Assembly: GCA_003223645.1 (NCBI GenBank)
Contig: QHVT01000008.1
Span: forward strand, 186,001 to 250,000
Direction: 5' to 3'
Origin: Acidobacteriota bacterium
Lineage (GTDB): Bacteria > Acidobacteriota > Thermoanaerobaculia > Gp7-AA8
Length of the DNA: 64,000 nucleotides
Part shown: piece by piece, positions 28,969-37,632 of the stretch
Position numbering within the stretch: position 1 is the first letter of the stretch
Layout: every line of letters begins with the position of its first letter
Translations under genes and position numbers: made by a program
The notes under the pieces: model-generated
What the model saw: the letters and a program-made list of their open reading frames with translations, nothing else
The model's database searches: none
What the model was told of the DNA's origin: nothing

Positions 28969-29131
28969 TCAAAAAGCAGAAAGCAGAAATGCCGTCATCC
29001 TGAGCCGCATAGACGGCGAAGGATCTCAGAAGGCGACGTACGAAGTTTGAGATCCTTCGGCGTCTTCGCGCCTCATGATGACGCATCAACTCGACCTCTG
29101 CTTTTGCCTTCTGCTTTCTGCTTTTTGCTTT
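28969..29131. repeat. Nested element: AGCAGAA heptamer arms around a family B palindrome
   Basis: Outer arms of AAGCAGAA-type units (28969-28990) and TTCTGCT-type units (29097-29131) enclose a family B GTCATCCTGAG palindrome (28993-29083). It fills the interval from the pfkA stop to 20 bp before the enoyl-CoA hydratase start. Confidence 0.88.
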
Positions 29132-30194
29132 ATCTCCCGTCGCCGAACGAAATGCCGAGGCTTCGCGCCGTCGCGACGAGATTCCCGTCGGGGTCGACAT
29201 ACTTCGGACGCGACACCGCGTCTCGAATCGGAACGGACACGATGTCGTCGCCGCGCACGGCGACCATCTCGCCGAATTTTTTCTGGGCGACGAGATCGGC
29301 GGCGGCTTTCCCGAAGCGGCTCGCGAGGATGCGGTCGAACGCGATCGGGGATCCGCCGCGCTGGACGTGGCCGAGGACCGTGACGCGGATCTCGAGATCG
29401 ATCTGTTCGGCGATGTCGGCGGCGACTTGATACGCGATACCGCCGAGGCGGCGCGTCGCTTTGTCGAGATACGCCTCCTGGCCGCCCACGCGCTTCGCTC
29501 CTTCCGCAACGACGATGATGTCGAAGTTCGCGCCTTCGCGCTCGCGGCCCTGCACCATCTTCACGATGTTCTCCGGCTGATACGGAATCTCCGGAATCAG
29601 GATGATGTCCGCGCCCCCGGCGATGCCGGCGTACAGCGCGATCCAGCCAGCGTTGCGTCCCATCACCTCGAGGATCATCACGCGGTCGTGGCTCGCGGCG
29701 GTCGTGTGCAGTCGATCGACGGCCTCCGTCGCTACGGCGACCGCGGTGTGAAAGCCGAACGTGTAGTCCGTCGCGGCGAGATCGTTGTCGATCGTCTTCG
29801 GCACCGCGACCATCGGGATGCCCATGTCGCACAAGCGCTGCGCGATCTTCAGTGTGCCATCGCCGCCGATGGCGATGACGCCGTCGATTCCGAGCTCATG
29901 AATGTTGTCGATGAGGGTCGACGAGCGATCCTCGCAGCGTCCGTCGCCGACCGGGAACTCGAACGGATTGCCGCGATTCGTCGTGCGCAGCAGCGTCCCA
30001 CCTTTCGGCAGAATGCCGCGGATCGATTCGAGCGTCAGCGCCACACAGGACTTCGTCAGCAGCCCTTCGAAGCCGAGCTGAATGCCGACCACATCGATGT
30101 CGTAGTCGCGGATGAGCGTGCGCGCGGCCGCCCGGATGACCGCGTTGAGTCCGGGACAATCGCCGCCCCCGGTTAGGATGCCGATTCGTTGCAC
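29130..30194 (-). CDS. pfkA: 6-phosphofructokinase, mixed-substrate (group III) type
   Basis: Glycolytic kinase converting fructose 6-phosphate to the 1,6-bisphosphate. It starts with ILTGGGDCPGLNAVIRA and carries TDYTFGFHTAVAVATEAVDR and EVMGRNAGWIALYAG, features of the actinobacterial-like group III enzymes. The catalytic loop is PKTIDND. At the phosphoryl-donor positions it has Gly in GGDGT and Lys in PKTIDND: the first is the ATP-type residue and the second is the one seen in PPi-type enzymes, so donor preference needs assay; ATP is likelier because of the Gly. 354 aa. Confidence 0.92.
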   Translation of the reverse strand: MQRIGILTGGGDCPGLNAVIRAAARTLIRDYDIDVVGIQLGFEGLLTKSCVALTLESIRGILPKGGTLLRTTNRGNPFEFPVGDGRCEDRSSTLIDNIHELGIDGVIAIGGDGTLKIAQRLCDMGIPMVAVPKTIDNDLAATDYTFGFHTAVAVATEAVDRLHTTAASHDRVMILEVMGRNAGWIALYAGIAGGADIILIPEIPYQPENIVKMVQGREREGANFDIIVVAEGAKRVGGQEAYLDKATRRLGGIAYQVAADIAEQIDLEIRVTVLGHVQRGGSPIAFDRILASRFGKAAADLVAQKKFGEMVAVRGDDIVSVPIRDAVSRPKYVDPDGNLVATARSLGISFGDGR

Positions 30195-30243
30195 GGGGAG
30201 GAACTATACAAAAGCAACGCCGCCGCCTGCCGCGCCGCGTCAT

Positions 30244-30340
30244 TGAATTGAGAATTGTGAATTGGGAATTGTGAATGCAGAGCTGAGGCCGCCAAAGGCG
30301 CTCTCAATCCACAATTCCCAATTCACAATTCTCAATTCCC
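30244..30340. repeat. Inverted heptamer array, family I (GAATTGK unit)
   Basis: Left arm GAATTGT/GAATTGG units at a 7-bp period, right arm CAATTCCCAATTCACAATTC. The AT-rich composition contrasts with the surrounding GC-rich DNA. Located between divergent pfkA and the GlsB-like gene. Confidence 0.9.
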
Positions 30341-30433
30341 GGCGTGGGGCTGGCGCACTCTGGCACGGCCCCTGCTCATCCATAACTCCGTCCGGGCTGT
30401 TCGCAACCGGACCGATCTTGGAGGAAAAAGCGC

Positions 30434-30688
30434 ATGAACATTCTTGGATGGATTCTTTTTGGTCTGGTCGTCGGCGCGATCGCAAAGTTCCTCATGCCGG
30501 GACGCGATCCGGGCGGATGGATTGTCACGATTCTTCTGGGTATCGCCGGCTCGTTCGTCGGCGGCTTCCTCGCCTCGACGCTGATGGGACGGCAGGAACA
30601 GACAGCGGGGTGGATCGGGTCGATCATCGGCGCGATCGCACTGCTGTTCATCTATCGCCTCATCGTCGGCAGGCGCGCGGTCGTCTGA
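30434..30688 (+). CDS. GlsB/YeaQ/YmgE-family small membrane protein
   Basis: 84 aa, three hydrophobic helices, with the family opening MNILGWILFGLVVGAIAKFLMPG and the GGWIVTILLGIAGSFVGGFLA core rich in small residues; quoted separately here as GAIAKFLMPG and GIAGSFVGGF. Members are stress-associated inner-membrane proteins of unknown biochemical activity. A TTGGAGGAAAAAG ribosome-binding region precedes the start. A rho-independent terminator follows at 30722. Confidence 0.9.
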   Translation: MNILGWILFGLVVGAIAKFLMPGRDPGGWIVTILLGIAGSFVGGFLASTLMGRQEQTAGWIGSIIGAIALLFIYRLIVGRRAVV

Positions 30689-30721
30689 CCGCGTTTCCTT
30701 CTCCTGGTGTTTTGGTGGCCC

Positions 30722-30749
30722 GGGCCTCGCGCGTAGCGAGGCCCTTTTT
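30722..30749 (+). terminator. Rho-independent terminator after the GlsB-like gene
   Basis: GGGCCTCGC and GCGAGGCCC form a 9-bp stem around GCGTA, followed by TTTTT. Confidence 0.85.
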
Positions 30750-30885
30750 CGTTTGATAATTCGTAACCACACACAACCGGAACATTTCTCCATGCTGCAC
30801 GTCTGAAACCTACGACGGGAATGGGAGCCTCAGTTCCCGCGCTTACCTTTTCGTCATGAATCCCAGGAGGAGTTGAATAAAACTT

Positions 30886-32442
30886 ATGAATCAGTCCACC
30901 AAGCGCATTCTCTCGACGATCGCCATCGTCATCGCGTCGGTGGCGTTCGGCATTCTCATCAGCGCCGACCTCGGGTTGATGAGACAGTCGAAAGCGCAGT
31001 CGTCGGCAATGCAAACTCAGAGCGGCGCCATCCCGGCGTCCGTCACGATCCCGTCGTTTGCAGACGTCGCCGCGCGCGTCATGCCTGCCGTCGTGTCCAT
31101 CCGTTCCACCGAAGTCGTCAAGATGTCCGACCAGCAAAAGCGTTTCGGCGGCATCGACCCCTTCGAATTTTTCTTCCCCGATCCCAACGACTCGCGCCGT
31201 CCGCGCCGGCAGTCGCCGACGCCGGATGACGACGACGAGCAGCAGCAGGTCAGCGGCGGCTCCGGCTTCATCATCTCGCCCGACGGCTACATCCTCACGA
31301 ACAATCACGTCGTCGAAGGCGCGAGCAAGATCAACGTCCATTACGGCGCCGACGAGAACGGCAACGGCGGCCACAACGTGACGGCGAAAGTCGTCGGCAC
31401 CGATCCGGCCACCGATCTGGCGCTGCTGAAGATCGACATCGATCAGCAGATGCCGTTCATCCGCCTCGGCGACTCCGACCGCATCCGCAAGGGTGACTGG
31501 GCGATCGCCGTCGGCCATCCGTTCCAGTTCGAGAACACGCTGACCGTCGGCGTCATCTCGGCGAAGGGACGCTCGGGCCTCGTGCTCTCCGAGGAGACGC
31601 GCTCGTTCGAGAACTTCATCCAGACCGACGCCGCGATCAACTTCGGCAACTCCGGCGGACCGCTGATGAACATCGCCGGCGAAGTCGTCGGCATCAACAC
31701 CGCAATCCGCGGCGGCGGCGCGCAGGGCATCGGCTTCGCCACTCCGATCAACACGGCAAAGACGCTGCTCCCGCAGCTCAAGCAGGGCAAGGTCACGCGC
31801 GGCTACCTCGGCATGCAGATCCAGGACGTCACCGACGACATCCGCGAGGCCTTCCGCCTGCCGGAAGCGCGCGGCGCGCTGGTGCAGGAAGTCGATGAAG
31901 GCAAGCCCGCCGACAAGGCCGGCATCAAGCACGGCGACGTCGTGATGGACGTCGACGGCAAGCCGATCCGCAACAACCGCGAGCTGATCGACTACATCTC
32001 GTACCTGCCGGTGGGCAGCGAAGTGAAGATCGGCCTCATTCGCAACGGCCAGCGCCTGAACGTCACCGCGCGCACCGCGGAGCGTCCGTCGGAAGTCGCG
32101 CAAACTGAAAGCGAGAGCGGCACGAGTCCGGCCGAACCGGTGCGCAACAAGCTCGGCATGTCGGTGCAGAACCTCACGCCCGAGCTGCGCCGGATGTACA
32201 ACCTTCCGGCGAACGTGAACGGCGTCGTCGTGGTGAACGTGAAGAACGTTTCCCCCGCTGGCGACGCGAACCTGACGGAAGGCGACGTGATCAGCGAAGT
32301 GCAGGGGCAGCCCGTCAACAACGTCGACGAGTTCCGCAACCTGCTCGACAAAGTGAAGAGCGGCCAGCGCGTGCGCTTCTACGTCACGACGCAGACCCGC
32401 CAGGGCGCGATCTCGACGTACCGCATTCTGCAGGCACCGTAA
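30886..32442 (+). CDS. degP: Do-family periplasmic serine endoprotease (DegP/HtrA type)
   Basis: Envelope quality-control protease and chaperone. An N-terminal hydrophobic segment (about residues 8-25) acts as signal or anchor. The trypsin-like domain carries His141 (NNHVV), Asp177 (TDLALL) and Ser256 (GNSGGPL). An acidic DDDDEQQQ loop at about 113-121 lies before the catalytic domain. Two PDZ domains follow (about 295-385 and 415-515), the first with GYLGMQIQDVT, the second with LGMSVQNLTPE. 518 aa is slightly long for the family. Expected substrate: unfolded outer-membrane and periplasmic proteins, fitting the many exported proteins here. Confidence 0.94.
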   Translation: MNQSTKRILSTIAIVIASVAFGILISADLGLMRQSKAQSSAMQTQSGAIPASVTIPSFADVAARVMPAVVSIRSTEVVKMSDQQKRFGGIDPFEFFFPDPNDSRRPRRQSPTPDDDDEQQQVSGGSGFIISPDGYILTNNHVVEGASKINVHYGADENGNGGHNVTAKVVGTDPATDLALLKIDIDQQMPFIRLGDSDRIRKGDWAIAVGHPFQFENTLTVGVISAKGRSGLVLSEETRSFENFIQTDAAINFGNSGGPLMNIAGEVVGINTAIRGGGAQGIGFATPINTAKTLLPQLKQGKVTRGYLGMQIQDVTDDIREAFRLPEARGALVQEVDEGKPADKAGIKHGDVVMDVDGKPIRNNRELIDYISYLPVGSEVKIGLIRNGQRLNVTARTAERPSEVAQTESESGTSPAEPVRNKLGMSVQNLTPELRRMYNLPANVNGVVVVNVKNVSPAGDANLTEGDVISEVQGQPVNNVDEFRNLLDKVKSGQRVRFYVTTQTRQGAISTYRILQAP

Positions 32443-32471
32443 ACAGCGCACAGTTCATTCTGAGCCCTCGT

Positions 32472-32528
32472 GTGGGGCAGGCTTTCCAGCCTGCCTCCCG
32501 GGGGCGCAGGCTGGAAAGCCTGCGCTAC
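32472..32528. repeat. Palindromic element, family K copy 1 (GGCAGGCTTTCCAGCCTGCC)
   Basis: GGGGCAGGCTTTCCAGCCTGCC is followed by CCGGGGGC and GCAGGCTGGAAAGCCTGC. It is in the 110-bp gap before ribD, 24 bp upstream of its start. A second copy is at 60902-60958. Confidence 0.88.
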
Positions 32529-32552
32529 ACCGGTCTACTACAATCGCGCCGC

Positions 32553-33608
32553 ATGAACGATGAAGAGTTCATGCGGCGCGCGTTGTTTTTGGCGGAGCGC
32601 GGCCGCTACTCGGTGAGCCCGAATCCGATGGTCGGCGCGGTGATCGTCCGCGACGGCAACGTGATCTCCGAAGGCTTCCACGCGCGCGCGGGCGAGCCGC
32701 ATGCGGAGATCGTGGCGCTTCGCGAATGCGACGATCCGCGCGGCGCGACGCTGTACACGAACCTCGAGCCGTGCAGCCATCAAGGACGCACCGGCCCGTG
32801 TGCGGAGGCGATCATTCGCGCGGGAATCGCGCGCGTCGTCGTCGCGATGACGGATCCGAACGAGCTCGTCGACGGACGCGGCATCGCAATGCTGCGCGCG
32901 GCCGGAATCGAAGTGACGACCGGCATGCTCGAAGCGGACGCGCGAAGGCTCAATGAAAAATTCGTCTGGTCGGTGACGCAGCAGCTGCCGTTCGTGCTGC
33001 TGAAAGCGGGGATGACGCTCGACGGGAAACTGGCGACCGTCGCGCGCGAGTCGCAGTGGATCACCTCCGAAGACGCGCGGCAGAAGAGTCTCGCGCTACG
33101 GGAAGAATTCGACGCGATTCTCGTCGGCAGCGGCACGGTCAAAGCCGACAACCCGCGCCTCACGCGCCGCCTCGGCCTCGCGAGCGGCATCACCCCGTGG
33201 ACGCGCGTCGTCCTCGACGGCAACGGCGACGTGCCGCCGCACGCGCAGCTCCTCACCGACGGCGGCCGCACGATTCTGTTCACGAGCAATGCCGCGCAAC
33301 ACACAGGCGCGGAGATCGTTCCGATTCAGGGGCGCGCCGATCTCGTGTACGTGTTGCGCGAGCTGCACACGCGCGGGATTCGATCCGTCCTCGTCGAAGG
33401 AGGATCGCTGCTGCACACGGAGTTCATCCGCGGCGGACTCTGGCAGAAGATGATCGCGTTCGTTGCGCCGCTCATCGTCGGAGGCGCCGAGGCGCCGGCG
33501 ATTTTGCAAGGAGAGGGCGTCAGCCGGTTGACGGAGGGGTATCGGTTCCGGTTTGACCGCGTCGAGTTCGTCGGAAATGATCTGATGATCACCGCCTATC
33601 CGAACTGA
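32553..33608 (+). CDS. ribD: Bifunctional riboflavin biosynthesis deaminase/reductase RibD
   Basis: Carries out the second and third steps after GTP cyclohydrolase II in riboflavin synthesis. The N-terminal deaminase domain has zinc ligands in PHAEIVAL and PCSHQGRTGPC; the C-terminal reductase begins near residue 146 (LKAGMTLDGKLA) and includes SGTVKADNPRLT and VLVEGGS. 351 aa. The ATG at 32553 is used because further upstream the frame translates the palindrome. ribE follows after 2 bp. No FMN-riboswitch consensus is seen upstream. Confidence 0.94.
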   Translation: MNDEEFMRRALFLAERGRYSVSPNPMVGAVIVRDGNVISEGFHARAGEPHAEIVALRECDDPRGATLYTNLEPCSHQGRTGPCAEAIIRAGIARVVVAMTDPNELVDGRGIAMLRAAGIEVTTGMLEADARRLNEKFVWSVTQQLPFVLLKAGMTLDGKLATVARESQWITSEDARQKSLALREEFDAILVGSGTVKADNPRLTRRLGLASGITPWTRVVLDGNGDVPPHAQLLTDGGRTILFTSNAAQHTGAEIVPIQGRADLVYVLRELHTRGIRSVLVEGGSLLHTEFIRGGLWQKMIAFVAPLIVGGAEAPAILQGEGVSRLTEGYRFRFDRVEFVGNDLMITAYPN

Positions 33609-33610
33609 TC

Positions 33611-34204
33611 ATGTTCACCGGCATCATTCTTCATCACGGATTGATCGAGCACTTCGAGCGACTCGGCAGCGGCGCGCGCATGCGCATTCGCACGACCGAT
33701 CCCGATCCGTTCACGCGCGGCGAGAGTCTCGCCGTCAACGGCGTGTGTCTCACCGTGCTGCCGGACGGCGACGCGCTCGTCGCCGACATCTCCGACGAGA
33801 CGCTCGCGCGCACCACCCTCGACTCGCTCGCCGGCGGCGCAACCGTGAACGTCGAGCGCGCACTCGCGATCGGCGACCGCCTCGGCGGCCACATGGTGCA
33901 GGGACACGTCGACACGACCGGCGCGCTGGCGTCGATCACGAGCGAAGGGGAGTTCGCGGTGTATCGCTGGAGTTATCCGCGGGAATTCGCGGAGCTGGTC
34001 GTGAGCAAGGGGTCGATCGCCGTCGACGGCGTGTCGCTCACGATCGTCGAGCCCGATGCGACGAGCTTCGGCGCCGCACTGATTCCCGAAACCTTGCGCC
34101 GCACGAACCTCGGCGCGGCGCACGTCGGCGACGCGGTGAACCTCGAGTTCGACATGATCGCGAAGTACGTGCGCAGCCTCGTCGCGCCTTACCTGCCGAA
34201 GTGA
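33611..34204 (+). CDS. ribE: Riboflavin synthase, alpha subunit
   Basis: Dismutates two lumazine molecules to riboflavin. The family N-terminus MFTGII is present, followed by two similar lumazine-binding barrels, marked by VNGVCLTV and VDGVSLTIV, each followed by a G-D-x-V/L-N motif (GATVNVERA, GDAVNLEFD). 197 aa. Starts 2 bp after ribD; its stop overlaps the next GTG start (GTGA). ribA/ribB and ribH are not in the window. Confidence 0.94.
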   Translation: MFTGIILHHGLIEHFERLGSGARMRIRTTDPDPFTRGESLAVNGVCLTVLPDGDALVADISDETLARTTLDSLAGGATVNVERALAIGDRLGGHMVQGHVDTTGALASITSEGEFAVYRWSYPREFAELVVSKGSIAVDGVSLTIVEPDATSFGAALIPETLRRTNLGAAHVGDAVNLEFDMIAKYVRSLVAPYLPK

Positions 34205-35274
34205 TCCTCTATCGCAAAGCAGCGCCGCTCCGCATCCGCCGCGCCGCCGCGCCGGAGCCGCCATTCTGGTGCGCGACGTCGATTGAACCGTATTCGAGGA
34301 GTGGTGCGCGCCTGTGGCGCGCCTCCGCCGAAAGGCGCGCCGGAGGCGCGCACCACTCCATCGCGATCGACTATCTCGCGTCGCGCGCCACGGCGGCGGA
34401 TCGCGTCGAAGTGACGGTCACGGAAAACGTGCGCACGGAGCTGGAACGCGCACGTATCGATGCGCCGGTGCTGATCGATGCGACGGAGGCCCCGGAAGTC
34501 GTCTTCCGCCGCGGCGAGGAGGTGCTGAGGTTCTGCGACGAAGAACGAATCAATGCACTTTTTTTGACATCGACGCGCGGCGCCCTGCCTTCTTTGGACT
34601 GCGGCAGCTACGCTGCCGCTTTCACCATCGCAGCATGGCCGCCCGATCAGACAGCCATCTTCGAACAAGCGCACGGAACAACCTGGGGCGTCGTGATTCC
34701 CGTGATCTATCCGATCACGACCGATCTCGATGCGTTGAACACACTCGCGGAAAATGCGCGCGCGAACGGCGCGTCATTCTTCGCCGCGATGCCGGTCGAT
34801 GTCGACGCAACGGCGAAGCAGGCCATCGCGAACGAGCTGCAACTCGCCGCCGACGATGACCGCTACGCGATGCTCTTCCACGCCGACGCCGCGCCGATCC
34901 ACCTCGCCACCGAGCGCCACATCGCTGCGCTCGCGGCGTCGCACGGCATGCGCGACTTCGTCGCGCCGCCGCGATGGGAAGAGCGCACGAACTGGAACGC
35001 GGCCGTGCTACTCACGCTCACGGCGTCGCGCATGATCGCGATGGAGCTCGATCTCGATCTCGCCGGACTGATTGCTCGCTCGGCACGCGCGGTCGCGGAG
35101 CTCGACAAACCATTGGTGCGCGTCGCGGAAGCGGCAAGCCTGTCGATCATCGAAGTGCTCGACGACGTGAGCCGCGACATTTTGCAGGAGTGGCTCGAAG
35201 GCGCCGAGCCGTCGTTCGTCGAATACGTCAACGAGCAGTGGAGACTCAGCCGCTCTTCCGGTGCTCCACTTTGA
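34201..35274 (+). CDS. Uncharacterised protein coupled to ribE, with an in-frame palindromic insert
   Basis: 357 aa from a GTG at 34201 that overlaps the ribE stop as GTGA, so it is read on the same message. I do not recognise the family. No signal peptide or membrane helix is evident; it has an alternating alpha/beta look ([52 protein letters not shown]) and ends in helices with acidic residues. Residues about 33-53 are encoded by family A palindrome (34298-34359), giving an Arg/Ala-rich insert that is unlikely to be ancestral. Its 29-bp 3' end overlaps convergent queF. The coupling suggests a role tied to flavin supply, but that is inference. Confidence 0.6.
   Translation: MILYRKAAPLRIRRAAAPEPPFWCATSIEPYSRSGARLWRASAERRAGGAHHSIAIDYLASRATAADRVEVTVTENVRTELERARIDAPVLIDATEAPEVVFRRGEEVLRFCDEERINALFLTSTRGALPSLDCGSYAAAFTIAAWPPDQTAIFEQAHGTTWGVVIPVIYPITTDLDALNTLAENARANGASFFAAMPVDVDATAKQAIANELQLAADDDRYAMLFHADAAPIHLATERHIAALAASHGMRDFVAPPRWEERTNWNAAVLLTLTASRMIAMELDLDLAGLIARSARAVAELDKPLVRVAEAASLSIIEVLDDVSRDILQEWLEGAEPSFVEYVNEQWRLSRSSGAPL
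34298..34359. repeat. Palindromic element, family A copy 2, inside a coding sequence
   Basis: GGAGTGGTGCGCGCC... and ...GGCGCGCACCACTCC are the outer arms. Related to 107-165. Here it is read on the plus strand in a different codon phase than copy 1. Confidence 0.88.
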
Positions 35275-35605
35275 CCTTCGTGCTGATCCCTCCGCGCACG
35301 TAAAAGTCACCCTCAACGAACAAATAGCGCGGTTCAAGCACGCGAATCAGATCGTCGGCGATGCGGTTCGTCACCGCTTCGTGAAACGCGCCTTCATCGC
35401 GATACGACCAGAGATACAACTTGAGCGACTTCAGCTCGACGCACTTTTCGTCCGGCACGTAGCGAATGCGGATCGTCGCGAAGTCGGGCTGGCCGGTCAT
35501 CGGACAGAGGCAGGTGAACTCCGGCGCCTCGAACGCGATCTCGTAGTCGCGCTGAGGATTGGGATTGGCGAAGGTCCCGAGTTGTTTGGAGGGCTTCGTG
35601 CTCAT
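35246..35605 (-). CDS. queF: NADPH-dependent 7-cyano-7-deazaguanine reductase QueF
   Basis: Reduces preQ0 to preQ1 in queuosine biosynthesis. Catalytic Cys is in [14 protein letters not shown], with the family [20 protein letters not shown] motif at about residues 57-76 binding NADPH and substrate. 119 aa is the short, type-I QueF length. Its start codon is 4 bp from a family C repeat, leaving no room for a normal Shine-Dalgarno outside the element. Other queuosine genes are not in this window. Confidence 0.94.
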   Translation of the reverse strand: MSTKPSKQLGTFANPNPQRDYEIAFEAPEFTCLCPMTGQPDFATIRIRYVPDEKCVELKSLKLYLWSYRDEGAFHEAVTNRIADDLIRVLEPRYLFVEGDFYVRGGISTKVKVEHRKSG

Positions 35606-35609
35606 CTTT

Positions 35610-35680
35610 CGGTTGCGCGGTTACGCGGTTGCTCGGTTGTGCGGCTCTGCGTAACCGAGTGACTGTGCAACCGCGTAACC
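35610..35680. repeat. Inverted 8-bp array, family C copy 3
   Basis: CGGTTGCGCGGTTACGCGG with its partner CCGCGTAACC; fills the gap between pilT stop (35682) and queF start (35605). Confidence 0.88.
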
Positions 35681-35681
35681 A

Positions 35682-37139
35682 TCATCGCGTGCGCGCGGGA
35701 TTCGCCGCCATCAACTTCTGATTCAGCTCCTTGATGCGCTCCTGGAGCTGGGTGATCTTGGCCTGCGCGTCGGCGCGGAGGCGCTCGGCTTCGGCACGCA
35801 GGCGCGCGATCTCTTCGTCCTTTCCTTTGTCGCCGCCCTGCTGCTGCGCCATCTGGCCGCGCAGGTACTCGAGATCGTGCTGCATCCCTTCCATCTGCTC
35901 GTCCTTTTCGAAGAGACGCTGCCGCCACTGCACGTCCTGCTCCTCGTAGAGGCGCTTGATGTCCATCAGCTCGGTGATCTGCGAGAAATCGGAATAGCTC
36001 GGGGCCATGTCTCCTCCCTGGCGGACGCGCTCTTCGATCTGCGGGAAGAGCTTGCGGATTTTGAGCGAGAGATCGTCCGGATCGCTGGTCAGCGCGAGCG
36101 CGTCCTGGTACGAGATCTTCTGATGGACGAGCAGCGCGATGAGCGACTGATTCATCGACTGCATGCGATAGAGGCCGACCGACGATTCCATCTCTTCGAG
36201 GATGTCCTTCGTGAGACCGTCTTCGATCAGCTTGGCGATGCGCGGCGAGTTCTTCATTACCTCGACGCCTGCCGTCATCGTGCCGTCGACGGTCTTGATC
36301 AGCTTGAGCGAGACGATGCCGCGCAGGACGAGCGACAGTTGCGCGCGGATCTGTTTGTGCTGATCGACGGGAAAGGCGTCGATGATGCGGTCGAGCGTTT
36401 GCGCGGCGTTGTTCGTGTGCAGCGTCGAGAGCACGAGGTGGCCCGTCTCCGCGGCCGTGAGCACGGTCTGCATCGTATCGACGTCGCGCATCTCGCCGAC
36501 CATGATCACGTCCGGATCCTGGCGCATCGAGTTGCGCAGCGCTTCCTTGAACGTCGGCGTGTCCGTGCCGACCTCGCGCTGCGAGATCGCCGCGGTCTTG
36601 TCCTGGAAGAGAAACTCGATCGGGTCTTCGATCGTGACGATGTGCACCGGCTCGCGCTCCGAGAGCTCGACGATCATCGCCGCGAGAGTCGTTGACTTGC
36701 CCGAGCCGGTCGGCCCCGTGACGATCACGAGCCCGTCCGGACTCCGCGTCAGCTCCCGCACCGCGATCGGCAGCTGCAGCGAGTCGATCGACTGGATCTG
36801 GATCGGAATGCGCCGGAACACCGCGCCGACCGTCCCACGCTGCAGGTAAAGGTTCGCGCGGAACCGCGCCACGCCCGGAACGCCGTACCCGAAGTCGACC
36901 GACTGCTGCGCGTCGAACTTCTCCTTCTGCGCGCGATTCAAGAGCGGCAACAACATCCGCTCCAGATCGGCCGGCTTCAGCGGATCCGTCTTGATCGGAA
37001 TCAGCTTCCCCCGCACGCGCACCAGCGGCGGCCGCATCGGCTTCAGATGAAGGTCCGACGCCTCCTGCTTCGCCATGTAGACGAGCAGGTCGTTCAGCGA
37101 GAACGCGGGGGCTTGTTGTTCCGGCGAGACCGCGGTCAT
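35682..37139 (-). CDS. pilT: Type IV pilus retraction ATPase (PilT/PilU family) with C-terminal coiled coil
   Basis: Secretion-superfamily hexameric ATPase that powers pilus retraction. The N-terminal domain has SDLHLKPMRPP; Walker A is GPTGSGKST (142-150), Walker B region VIMVGEMRD, and the His box HLVLSTLHTN. Typical PilT proteins are about 345-380 aa; this one is 485 aa, because a C-terminal tail from about 375 contains long charged heptads (about 395-480), predicted coiled coil with a Gln-rich break. The tail may mediate partner binding or regulation. Lies downstream of a receiver-domain gene and a heptamer array. Confidence 0.9.
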   Translation of the reverse strand: MTAVSPEQQAPAFSLNDLLVYMAKQEASDLHLKPMRPPLVRVRGKLIPIKTDPLKPADLERMLLPLLNRAQKEKFDAQQSVDFGYGVPGVARFRANLYLQRGTVGAVFRRIPIQIQSIDSLQLPIAVRELTRSPDGLVIVTGPTGSGKSTTLAAMIVELSEREPVHIVTIEDPIEFLFQDKTAAISQREVGTDTPTFKEALRNSMRQDPDVIMVGEMRDVDTMQTVLTAAETGHLVLSTLHTNNAAQTLDRIIDAFPVDQHKQIRAQLSLVLRGIVSLKLIKTVDGTMTAGVEVMKNSPRIAKLIEDGLTKDILEEMESSVGLYRMQSMNQSLIALLVHQKISYQDALALTSDPDDLSLKIRKLFPQIEERVRQGGDMAPSYSDFSQITELMDIKRLYEEQDVQWRQRLFEKDEQMEGMQHDLEYLRGQMAQQQGGDKGKDEEIARLRAEAERLRADAQAKITQLQERIKELNQKLMAANPARTR

Positions 37140-37154
37140 TCGCGGCGATTATAA

Positions 37155-37242
37155 GTGCTGCGTGCTGTGTGCTGGGTGCTGCGTGCTGCGTGCTGAGTTG
37201 CTCCGCCTCTAACGCAGCACCCGGCACCCAGCACCCAGCACC
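37155..37242. repeat. Inverted heptamer array, family J (GTGCTGC unit)
   Basis: Left arm of GTGCTGC/GTGCTGG units, right arm of CAGCACC units with GGCACCC. It runs from the receiver-gene stop codon (37243) to 15 bp before pilT. A single-arm relative lies inside mutL at 49711-49742. Confidence 0.9.
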
Positions 37243-37632
37243 TCACCGCCGCATGACCGAATCCAAAATCATGAGAAACGCTTCCTGCTGCTTCGCCTCG
37301 GTCTTATTGATGACCGCGATCGTCTCTCCGATCCGAAATCGCTGGTGCAATTCATCCGCTGAGTGCGACGAGGTGACGACGATGCGGCGAGGCGAGACGC
37401 CTTTCTGCCGCGCGTAGTCGACAAACTTTTTCCCGTCCATGCCCGGCATTTCGAGATCGACGATGAGGAGGTCGATCGAGTCGTCGATCTTCGGCAGCGC
37501 GTCGTAGGGATGGCTGTAGGTCTCGACCTTCGCGACGTCGGGGTAGCGCTCGAGCATGAAGTTCGACCAGAGGTCGCAATACGACGGCGAGTCATCGACG
37601 ATGACGACGCGTTTGTTTTTTTCGTCGCTCAT
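37243..37632 (-). CDS. Single-domain response regulator (receiver only)
   Basis: 129 aa CheY-like protein with no output domain. Acidic pair DD in VVIVDDSPSY, phospho-acceptor Asp59 in LIVDLEMPGMDG, Thr/Ser in VVTSSHS and Lys in VINKTEAK are all in place. The ATG at 37632 overlaps the pyrC stop as ATGA, so the two are translationally coupled. It lies immediately upstream of pilT, suggesting control of pilus retraction or motility; pairing with pyrC is probably just transcriptional. Confidence 0.88.
   Translation of the reverse strand: MSDEKNKRVVIVDDSPSYCDLWSNFMLERYPDVAKVETYSHPYDALPKIDDSIDLLIVDLEMPGMDGKKFVDYARQKGVSPRRIVVTSSHSADELHQRFRIGETIAVINKTEAKQQEAFLMILDSVMRR

Noticed and set aside
32443-32552. 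FMN riboswitch before ribD
   Set aside because: The gap is almost wholly a GGCAGGC palindrome; the conserved RFN blocks were not found.
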